From: DATLFA01 sp039934635
GTDB taxonomy: Bacteria; Actinomycetota; Acidimicrobiia; Acidimicrobiales; WLNW01
Reading direction: 5' to 3'
NCBI GenBank assembly: GCA_039934635.1
Contig: JBDTLT010000171.1
Location: forward strand, 1 to 11,891
DNA: 11,891 nucleotides
Within the stretch, counting starts at the first letter, position 1. Every line of letters starts with the position of its first letter. The notes beneath the pieces are model-generated. The model was given only the letters and a program-made list of their open reading frames with translations, was not told where the DNA came from and made no database searches. The translations under genes were made by a program, and so were the position numbers. Shown here in pieces: positions 6,659 through 11,891 of the stretch.

Positions 6659-7834
6659 ATGACGTCTGTCGAGATCGATCCGTTCGAGTGGTCCGACGTT
6701 CCGCACGAGCTGTTCACCGAAGTCCGCGCCACATGCCCCGTCGCAAAGAGCGCCGGCGGTTGGTATTTGGCCCTGCAAGACGATGTCGTCGAGGCATCCA
6801 AGAACGTCGATGTGTTCTTGTCCAGCTTTCGCCAGCCCGGCATCGTCGTGCCGCCCGAAGAGCAGTTCATCAACGAGATCCACGAGCCGCGCCACGGCAA
6901 GATCCGTCGCATCATCAACGCCACCGTCGCCCATCACAAGTCGATGCATGTCGAGGGCTTCGTGCGCGAACTCTGCAACGAGTACCTCGACCCCATCCTC
7001 GCTCGGGGCCACGGTGAGCTGATCGACGAATTCATTGCGCCGGTCCCCATCAACGTGATCGCGTATCTCATCGGCGTGCCGCGCGGCGATTGGATGCAGT
7101 TCCGCCAGTGGTCCGACGAGGTCGTCGAAGGCACCTACCCGACTCAGTTCCGCAACGAGCGCGGCGAAGGACTTGCCGGCGCGCACCCCGAGTTCTCCGC
7201 GTACATCGACGGTCTGATCGCGGAACGCCATCGTGACGGCGACCGTCCCGACGACCTCGTCACCCGTCTCATGTACACCGAGGTCGACGGCAAGCGACTC
7301 ACCGATGTCGAGGTCCGTACGCAGTTGGTGTTCTTGATCATCTCGGGCAACGAAACGACCCGTCACCTCATCGCCAACCTCATCGCCACGGTGGTCTCTG
7401 ATCCTGAGCTGTTCGCAGTGCTCAAGGCCGATCGTTCGCTCGTCGAGCGGGCCGTCGAGGAATCACTGCGCATCGACTCGCCGGTCCACGTGCTGCTGCG
7501 CAACTGCGAGCAAGCGACCAACATGTTCGGCGTCGAGATGCAGCCGGGCGAAAAGATTGCGTTCGGTGTCGCGTCCGCCAACCGCGACGAATCGAAGTAC
7601 GACGACCCGCACCGCTTCCGCCTCGATCGGCCCAACTGGCGCGAGCACTTCGCGTTCGGCGGCGGCCCCCACATCTGCCCGGGTGCCTCGTTGGCCCGTC
7701 TCGAAGCGCGGGTGGCGCTCGAAACCTTCCTCGACCGCGTCGACACGGCCGAGACCGAACCCGGTTGGACCCGCCAAAAGACACCGGTCTTCTGGGCCAA
7801 CGGCCCCCGCGACCTCCGAGTGCGCATTACATAA
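6659..7834 (+). CDS. Cytochrome P450, soluble bacterial class I type
   Basis: A 391-residue heme monooxygenase, the normal length for bacterial P450s, without a membrane anchor. It would hydroxylate an organic substrate using O2 and electrons from a ferredoxin and reductase, neither of which is encoded here. Landmarks: the I-helix SGNETT (229-234), with Glu232-Thr233 as the acid-alcohol pair for O2 activation; ExxR as Glu268-Ser-Leu-Arg271; and the heme loop FGGGPHICPG, with Cys340 as the iron ligand. All are intact. The second ATG (6659) is preferred to 6647 because GGGGGA sits 4 nt upstream of it, which is a good ribosome binding site. Actinobacterial P450s of this type act on steroids, terpenes, fatty acids or alkanes, and the surrounding SDR, ligase and thiolase-like genes fit a catabolic role. 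The subfamily and substrate cannot be called. It ends 4 bp from the convergent VOC gene. Confidence 0.95.
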   Translation: MTSVEIDPFEWSDVPHELFTEVRATCPVAKSAGGWYLALQDDVVEASKNVDVFLSSFRQPGIVVPPEEQFINEIHEPRHGKIRRIINATVAHHKSMHVEGFVRELCNEYLDPILARGHGELIDEFIAPVPINVIAYLIGVPRGDWMQFRQWSDEVVEGTYPTQFRNERGEGLAGAHPEFSAYIDGLIAERHRDGDRPDDLVTRLMYTEVDGKRLTDVEVRTQLVFLIISGNETTRHLIANLIATVVSDPELFAVLKADRSLVERAVEESLRIDSPVHVLLRNCEQATNMFGVEMQPGEKIAFGVASANRDESKYDDPHRFRLDRPNWREHFAFGGGPHICPGASLARLEARVALETFLDRVDTAETEPGWTRQKTPVFWANGPRDLRVRIT

Positions 7835-7838
7835 ACGC

Positions 7839-8291
7839 TTACTCCGTATTCCTTCCCGCGGCGAAGCCGCCGGTCCGTTGCGGCGGAGCCGCACTAGTGG
7901 TCAGGAGCTCGATCAGGTTCTCGTCGGGGTCACGGAAGTAGACCGACTGGCCGCGCTCGCCGTTGCTCGCGGGGCGGCCGACCGGGCCTTCGACGATGGC
8001 GACGCGGTTGCCTTCGAGCGCGGCCACCGCATCGGTGATCGGGCCGCTCCAGCGAAAGCACAGGTCGGCCGAACCCGGCGTCGGCGCGAGCGCGTGGGGC
8101 TTGGCCGGCGCGGCGGCCGGATGAATCGACATGCGGCAACCGCCGAGTTGGATGATCGCCACCGGCATCTCACCACTGCGCCACCGGTCGGCGAAGCACA
8201 ACTCTGCGCCGAGCACGCGCTCGTAGAAGTCGATCGTCGACTGCACGTCGGCCACCGTGATGGCCACGTGGTCGTAGCCCTCGACCGGCAT
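7839..8291 (-). CDS. Glyoxalase/bleomycin-resistance (VOC) superfamily protein
   Basis: A 150-residue protein of the vicinal oxygen chelate fold, made of two beta-alpha-beta-beta-beta modules: about 3-58 starting with YDHVAITV (metal-ligand candidate His8), and about 73-130 ending in the hallmark FRDPDENLIEL (Glu128 as the other likely ligand). His57 and Asp76 sit roughly where the other two ligands are found in relatives. Family members include glyoxalase I, epimerases, dioxygenases and resistance proteins, so the reaction is open. ATG 8291 is chosen because it overlaps the SDR stop as TAATG, implying coupled translation. A longer form from 8327 would lie inside the SDR and adds a Pro/Arg-rich piece with no family match. 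After Glu128 there is an unusual tail of about 20 residues (TTSAAPPQRTGGFAAG...) encoded across two small hairpins, which may be a late addition. Confidence 0.88.
   Translation of the reverse strand: MPVEGYDHVAITVADVQSTIDFYERVLGAELCFADRWRSGEMPVAIIQLGGCRMSIHPAAAPAKPHALAPTPGSADLCFRWSGPITDAVAALEGNRVAIVEGPVGRPASNGERGQSVYFRDPDENLIELLTTSAAPPQRTGGFAAGRNTE
7858..7893. repeat. Twin small hairpins at the convergent P450/VOC gene ends
   Basis: Two perfect inverted repeats lie 8 nt apart: GCGGC-GAA-GCCGC (7858-7870) and TGCGGC-GGA-GCCGCA (7879-7893). They have the same stem core (GCGGC/GCCGC) and differ in a 3-nt loop. They follow the P450 stop (7834), so they could end or protect the plus-strand mRNA, although no T-run follows. 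On the minus strand they are coding and give the C-terminal tail of the VOC protein. They resemble the short GC-rich palindromes often scattered at gene ends in GC-rich genomes. Confidence 0.55.
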
Positions 8292-9082
8292 TACTTCGGG
8301 CCTTTGTCGTGGATCGCCGGGTCCCATTTGAACGTGATCGGCGGGCCTGCCATCGAGCCGCCGTCGATGGTGTGCTCGGTGCCGGTGATGAACGCGCTGT
8401 CGTCGCTCGCAAGGAACACCACCAGTTGTGCAACCTCACGCGGCTCGCCATAGCGCTGTGCCGGAAGGTGCTGGAAGCGCGTGTCGGTTTCGAGATCGAC
8501 GCCGGGACTCCGTGTCAACATCGCGGTGTTGATCGGGCCCGGATGGATCGAGTTGACCCGGATGTGGTCTCGTCCGAGCTCGACGGCGGCCGTGCGCGTC
8601 AGCCCCCGCATGCCCCACTTCGCGGAGCCGTAGGCGCCGTGATAGGCGAGACCCGTCAGACCCGCAGTCGACGAGATGTTGACGATCGATCCGCCGCCGG
8701 CGCGGCGCATCGGTTCGATCGCCGCCTTGATCCCGAGGAATGCTCCGAGCAGATTGACGCGCCAGATTCGTTCGAAGCCGTCGGCCGTCTCGAACTCGAT
8801 CGGACGCGTCCAGTGGATCGCCGCGTTGTTGACCAACACGCGCAATGGCCCCATCGATTCGGCGGCGACGACGGCATTGGCCCAATCCTCGGAGCGCGAG
8901 ACATCGAGGTGGACATAGCGCGCCATCGCACCCAACTCGGCGGCAACGCGCTGCCCGTCGTCGTCGAGGACGTCTCCGATGACGACATGGGCACCTTCCT
9001 CGACACACAAGCGGGCGTGTGCCTCGCCTTGGCCCCGCGCACCACCGGTGATGATCGCAACCTTGCCATCCAGCTTGCCCAT
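8291..9082 (-). CDS. SDR-family oxidoreductase, 3-alpha/20-beta-hydroxysteroid-dehydrogenase-like
   Basis: A complete 263-residue classical SDR. It has the cofactor motif TGGARGQG (12-19), Asp37 after beta-2 (NAD preference), Asn85-Asn86-Ala in the NNAx motif, Asn110, Ser138, and catalytic Tyr151-x3-Lys155. The TGGARGQG variant and the stretch around NISSTAGLTGL...YGSAKWG resemble bacterial 3-alpha,20-beta-hydroxysteroid dehydrogenase and mycobacterial FabG3, which oxidise ring or side-chain hydroxyls of steroids. That similarity is from memory of the families and does not prove a steroid substrate. The start is ATG 9082, with GGGGGA about 8 nt upstream; the ATG at 9103 is upstream of that site and less likely. 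It is the first gene of a two-gene operon with the VOC protein (TAATG overlap) and is divergent from the SDR at 9222 across 139 bp. Confidence 0.93.
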   Translation of the reverse strand: MGKLDGKVAIITGGARGQGEAHARLCVEEGAHVVIGDVLDDDGQRVAAELGAMARYVHLDVSRSEDWANAVVAAESMGPLRVLVNNAAIHWTRPIEFETADGFERIWRVNLLGAFLGIKAAIEPMRRAGGGSIVNISSTAGLTGLAYHGAYGSAKWGMRGLTRTAAVELGRDHIRVNSIHPGPINTAMLTRSPGVDLETDTRFQHLPAQRYGEPREVAQLVVFLASDDSAFITGTEHTIDGGSMAGPPITFKWDPAIHDKGPK

Positions 9083-9189
9083 CGAAGATCTCCCCCACCG
9101 CATTGGTCTCGAACGGCGTTTCTACCGCACCGCACGGCGGGAGGGAGAACCCGCGCGGCGAGCGCTAGCGTCGGGCGCCGGAGGCGATG

Positions 9190-9225
9190 ATGTCGACACC
9201 AAAGCCGAGCATCTGCTCGAAATGA
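9190..9225 (+). promoter_or_regulatory. Possible 11-codon leader ORF translationally coupled to the SDR at 9222
   Basis: GGAGG at 9180-9184 lies 5 nt before ATG 9190 (2 nt before ATG 9187), opening MSTPKPSICSK and then TGA. That stop overlaps the SDR start as ATGA (9222-9225). The SDR ATG itself has no SD, and no ATG, GTG or TTG lies in frame between it and 9180. Ribosomes may therefore load at the leader and re-initiate at the SDR. The dyad GAGCA-TC-TGCTC (9207-9218) lies inside the leader. No product is implied. The rest of the 9083-9221 gap shows only the 8-bp palindrome CGCTAGCG (9163-9170) overlapping a weak TAGCGT -10-like hexamer. Confidence 0.4.
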
Positions 9226-10067
9226 AAGACTTTGCCGGCAAGACGGCAGTGGTGACCGGCGCCGGCAGCGGCATCGGCCGCGCACTCGCCCGCCGGTTCG
9301 CGTACGAGGGCATGTTCGTCGTGGCGGCCGACATCGAGGCACCCGCGCTGGACGAGACCGTCGAGCTGATCGACCGCGTCGGCGGCCGGGCGACTGCGGT
9401 TGTCACCGACGTCGCCGACGCCGATTCGGTGCAAAAGTTGGCCGACGCCGCGTTCGCCGACCATGGCGGCACGCACGTGTTGTGCAACAACGCCGGCGTG
9501 TTCTCGGGTGGGTTGTTGTGGCAGCGCACGCTGCGCGACTGGCAGTGGGTGATGGGCGTCAATCTCTACGGCATCGTGCACGCCATACGCAGCTTCGTGC
9601 CGCGCATGATCGAACAAGACACCGAGTGCCACATCGTCAACACTGCGTCGATGGGTGGGTTGTTCACCAACGCGTATTCGGGGCCGTACTACACCTCCAA
9701 ATTCGCAGCGGTCGGTCTCACCGAATGCCTCGCCCACGATCTTCGTTCGGTGGCGTCGAAGATCGGCGTATCGGTGCTCGTACCATCGCTCATCGCCACC
9801 AATATCGGGCGCTCCGATCGCAACCGACCCGAGCAACTCATGGATCCCGGTCTCGAAGAACCACCCGACGTCGCGTTCATCAAGAAGGCGCTCACTGATT
9901 CGACTGCGGGCGGCATCGCACCCGACGAAGTCGCGGCCATCGTCGTCGACGCCATCATCGCGGACGACTTCTACATCCCGACCAAGCCGAGCTTCAACGA
10001 CCAGATGCAGGCACGGTACGAAGACTTGATCGAGCGAAAGCTGCCGCGGAGCCCCGACATCGACTGA
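9222..10067 (+). CDS. SDR-family NAD(P)-dependent oxidoreductase with a C-terminal extension
   Basis: A complete 281-residue classical SDR with TGAGSGIG (12-19), Asp37 after beta-2 suggesting NAD, NNAG (89-92), Ser143 in NTASMGG, and Tyr156-x3-Lys160 in YYTSK. The spacing of the triad is canonical. After the core fold the protein carries about 30 extra residues (from DDFYIPTKPSF to the end) rich in charged side chains. This C-terminal extension occurs in a common group of actinobacterial SDRs of unknown substrate, where it may cap the active site or aid oligomerisation. The start must be ATG 9222, because no in-frame start codon lies just upstream, yet there is no SD before it; see the leader ORF. 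It is divergent from the SDR/VOC operon and followed by a 91-bp gap with a separate promoter, so it is probably monocistronic. Confidence 0.93.
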   Translation: MKDFAGKTAVVTGAGSGIGRALARRFAYEGMFVVAADIEAPALDETVELIDRVGGRATAVVTDVADADSVQKLADAAFADHGGTHVLCNNAGVFSGGLLWQRTLRDWQWVMGVNLYGIVHAIRSFVPRMIEQDTECHIVNTASMGGLFTNAYSGPYYTSKFAAVGLTECLAHDLRSVASKIGVSVLVPSLIATNIGRSDRNRPEQLMDPGLEEPPDVAFIKKALTDSTAGGIAPDEVAAIVVDAIIADDFYIPTKPSFNDQMQARYEDLIERKLPRSPDID

Positions 10068-10080
10068 CGCCACAACGTGG

Positions 10081-10093
10081 GCCGCGGCGCGGC
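10081..10093 (+). terminator. Weak hairpin after the SDR, possible terminator
   Basis: GCCGC-GGC-GCGGC forms a 5-bp stem 14 nt after the SDR stop. It lacks a T-run and is short, so termination is only a possibility. It is the only dyad I see between the SDR and the next promoter. Confidence 0.2.
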
Positions 10094-10122
10094 GACCAGG
10101 GCCAAGATCGTGCCGGATTTCC

Positions 10123-10152
10123 TTGACACTCCGAGTCGAACATCTGTACGAT
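10123..10152 (+). promoter_or_regulatory. Sigma-70-like promoter giving a leaderless mRNA
   Basis: A perfect -35 TTGACA (10123-10128) and a strong -10 TACGAT (10147-10152) are separated by 18 bp. Start of transcription 6-8 nt after the -10 falls on the ATG at 10159 or a base either side. No SD exists between the -10 and the start codon, so the transcript should be leaderless. This is the clearest promoter in the window and serves the short gene that follows. Confidence 0.72.
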
Positions 10153-10158
10153 TCTGTG

Positions 10159-10413
10159 ATGACGACGCTTCAAGAACTATCCGACGCGGTCGACCGGCTC
10201 GTTATCACCAATCCCAACGAACTGGCTTCAGTCTTTCGGGCAATACGGATGATCGACGAGAAGATCGAATCTGGCTTGCGTGAGTTCGACCGCGAGCAGA
10301 GGTACCTCCTTTCGAATGCGTCGTCGACGGAGGATTTTCTGGTACGCAGCCTTGGCTTCTTGCCCGAGGACGCGGCCGCCACTATGAAGGCGGCCCGAAG
10401 GCCCCTTCGCTAG
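10159..10413 (+). CDS. Short DUF222-like protein, probably an N-terminal fragment
   Basis: An 84-residue, mainly helical protein. From about residue 25 to its end, the pattern of an amphipathic helix, FDRE (43-46), an STEDFL helix, LGFLPEDAA and KAARR-L follows the order and spacing of the start of DUF222 (13E12-repeat) proteins. These usually run on for some 300 more residues to an HNH nuclease domain. Here the reading frame stops just after the ARR-L position, and the opposite-strand ligase gene begins at once. So this looks like the 5' stub of such a gene, or a free-standing small relative. Codon use is less GC-biased than next door (ATA, AGG, CTA and TTT codons occur), which suggests transfer or decay. 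It has a strong leaderless promoter, so it is probably still expressed. The ATG at 10159 is favoured over the GTG just before it. Its stop shares the sequence CTAG (10410-10413) with the convergent stop. The match is by eye, not by search. Confidence 0.6.
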   Translation: MTTLQELSDAVDRLVITNPNELASVFRAIRMIDEKIESGLREFDREQRYLLSNASSTEDFLVRSLGFLPEDAAATMKAARRPLR

Positions 10414-11891
10414 ATGTTGCGGGTACGTCCGACCCAGTAAGGCTCGCGCAGCTTGCGCTTGTAGAGCTTGCCGTTCGGGTCGCGCGGCATCTCGGTGGTG
10501 TAGTCGATCGAGCGAGGATGCTTTTGCCGGGCGATGTTGTCGCGGCAGTAGTCCATGATCGATTTGGTCGTGGCGTCGCTCGGTTCGAAACCGGCGCGTA
10601 GCTCGACGACAGCCTTGATCTCCTCGCCGGTGTCCTCGTTGGGCACGCCGAACACTGCGACGTCGGCCACTGCAGGGTGCTGGATGAGCGCGCCTTCGAT
10701 CTCGGCCGGGTACACATTGACGCCGCCGACGATGATCATGTCGTTCGAGCGGTCGTTGAGGAACAAGAACCCGTCGGCGTCGAAGTACCCGACATCGCCG
10801 ACGGTCCAAAAGCCCGACTCTTTCAGGCGACTCTTGCTCGTCTTCTCCGCGTCCTTGTAGTACTCGAACTGGTTGCCACCCATGCGCATGTAGATGGTGC
10901 CCGATTGGTACGGCGGCAGCTTTTCGCCCTCTTCGTCGACGACGATCACTTCGCTGTTCGGCCACGGCTTGCCGACGGTGCCCGGGTGCGCCATCCATTC
11001 TTTGGCGCTGGTCCACGTACCTCCGCCTTCGGTCGCGGCGTAGTACTCCCACAGCGAGTCGCCCCACCATTCGATCATGCGCTTCTTGGTCTCGACCGGG
11101 CACGGTGCCGCCGCATGCACCATCGATCGCAGCGACGACACGTCGTACTTCAACCGCACGTCGTCGGGCAGTTGCAGCATGCGGTTGAACATCGTCGGCA
11201 CCATGTGACTCTGCGTCACCTTGTAGCGCTCGTACCGTTCGAGCGCGCCTTCGGCCGTCCAGCGATCCATCAACACGACGGTGTGGCCGATCTGCAACGA
11301 CGTCGTCGTCCAGTTGTTGACGGCGGTGTGATAGAGCGGCGCCTGGGTGATGTGCACGTTGCCCTCGTGCGGCCGGCAGTTGAACAGCAGGAACAACCCG
11401 CCCGAGTTCTTGCCCATCGTGTCGGGGTCGACCGTCGGCAACGCGCGCCGCACGCCCTTGGGCCGACCGGTCGTGCCCGACGTGTAGAACATGAACGCGC
11501 CCGTCGCGAGTTCGTCGGGCCGTTCGCTCGACTGGCCGGCGATCAATTCGGCATACGGACGGAACCCCTCGACGGCACCGATAGAGAATCGATTGGTCGC
11601 GGGCACGTTCGACTCGGCCAGTACGCGCACGGCCTCGCCGGCGAAGCGCTCATGGACGATGAAGGCCTTCGTCTCGCTGTCATTGACGATGTAGGCGATC
11701 TCAGGGCCGACGAGATGCCAATTGACCGGTGTGTAGTAGAAGCCGCCCTGGAAAGCGGCGAGCGCGAACGCCACCTGCTCGAAGCTGTTGGGCAACACCG
11801 TGGTGACCTGATCGCCCCGTTGGAGCCCCAGGGCGCGCAGCCCGTGCACGATCTGATTCGTGAGCGCATAGAGCTCGCCATAGGTCATCAC
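10410..11891 (-). CDS. Acyl-CoA synthetase (FadD-type, ANL superfamily), N terminus beyond the window
   Basis: A 493-residue visible part of an adenylate-forming ligase that activates a carboxylic acid with ATP to an acyl-AMP and then an acyl-CoA. The phosphate-binding loop YTSGTTGRPKG is at visible residues 136-146, the YYAATEGG segment that contacts the adenylate follows, and the hinge/C-domain region shows GDVGYFDADGFLFLNDRSNDMIIVGGVNVYP. The catalytic Lys is Lys475 in PNGKLYKR. All landmarks of an active enzyme are present. The first visible codons are GTG-ATG-ACC-TAT in the TYGEL motif. Family members normally have some 25-40 residues before this point, so the real start is most likely outside the window. 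The visible region resembles mycobacterial FadD ligases for fatty or steroid-derived acids, but chain length and substrate are open. It is convergent with the DUF222-like gene, sharing 4 bp at the stops. Confidence 0.93.
   Translation of the reverse strand: MMTYGELYALTNQIVHGLRALGLQRGDQVTTVLPNSFEQVAFALAAFQGGFYYTPVNWHLVGPEIAYIVNDSETKAFIVHERFAGEAVRVLAESNVPATNRFSIGAVEGFRPYAELIAGQSSERPDELATGAFMFYTSGTTGRPKGVRRALPTVDPDTMGKNSGGLFLLFNCRPHEGNVHITQAPLYHTAVNNWTTTSLQIGHTVVLMDRWTAEGALERYERYKVTQSHMVPTMFNRMLQLPDDVRLKYDVSSLRSMVHAAAPCPVETKKRMIEWWGDSLWEYYAATEGGGTWTSAKEWMAHPGTVGKPWPNSEVIVVDEEGEKLPPYQSGTIYMRMGGNQFEYYKDAEKTSKSRLKESGFWTVGDVGYFDADGFLFLNDRSNDMIIVGGVNVYPAEIEGALIQHPAVADVAVFGVPNEDTGEEIKAVVELRAGFEPSDATTKSIMDYCRDNIARQKHPRSIDYTTEMPRDPNGKLYKRKLREPYWVGRTRNI

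Noticed and set aside
8292..8327. A longer N terminus for the VOC protein
   Set aside because: The added 12 residues lie inside the SDR gene and do not fit the family, while ATG 8291 has the coupled TAATG arrangement.
9163..9170. CGCTAGCG palindrome as a TetR-type operator between the divergent SDRs
   Set aside because: It is only 8 bp, does not extend to either side, and no regulator gene is in the window.

Overview
The window is compact, GC-rich DNA, about two-thirds G+C by eye. It carries GTG starts alongside ATG, several starts that look leaderless, and a gene content typical of lipid- and steroid-degrading Actinobacteria: short-chain dehydrogenases, a thiolase-like protein with a DUF35 partner, a class I P450, a FadD-type ligase and a DUF222-like fragment. 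An actinobacterium, possibly of the Acidimicrobiia, is the best guess. This is inferred from style and content, not from any marker gene. I see no rRNA, tRNA, CRISPR array, insertion sequence or replication origin.

Layout: (1) 1-1497, two divergent short-chain dehydrogenases (SDRs), the left one cut by the window edge. (2) 1694-3880, a PAS-PAS-GGDEF-EAL cyclic-di-GMP protein, convergent with and overlapping the next unit. (3) 5471-3862 on the minus strand, a thiolase-like protein followed by a DUF35 OB-fold/zinc-ribbon protein with an ATGA overlap. (4) 5498-7834 on the plus strand, a D-2-hydroxyacid dehydrogenase, a 63-residue two-helix membrane protein and a cytochrome P450. (5) 9082-7839 on the minus strand, an SDR followed by a glyoxalase/VOC protein with a TAATG overlap. 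(6) 9222-10067 on the plus strand, a fourth SDR, preceded by a possible 11-codon leader ORF that carries the only good ribosome binding site. (7) 10159-10413, a short DUF222-like fragment behind a TTGACA/TACGAT promoter whose predicted start site falls on its ATG. (8) 11891-10410 on the minus strand, an acyl-CoA synthetase without its N terminus.

How the genes fit together: the FadD-type ligase, SDRs, P450 and the thiolase-like/DUF35 pair are the tool kit of a beta-oxidation or steroid/isoprenoid side-chain route (activation, hydroxylation, oxidation, carbon-carbon cleavage). The substrate cannot be read from the sequence. The thiolase-like protein lacks the nucleophilic cysteine of true thiolases but keeps the downstream His and Cys. 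With its coupled DUF35 partner, this recalls the Ltp2-type aldol lyases of steroid side-chain degradation more than a thiolase. The cyclic-di-GMP gene looks unrelated to this metabolism.

The points most worth a second look are the cysteine-less thiolase/DUF35 pair, the repeated placement of -10-like hexamers exactly 6 nt before ATG starts, the leader ORF before the fourth SDR, the truncated DUF222 fragment, the EAL domain lacking a normally conserved Gln, and twin hairpins that form the C-terminal tail of the VOC protein.
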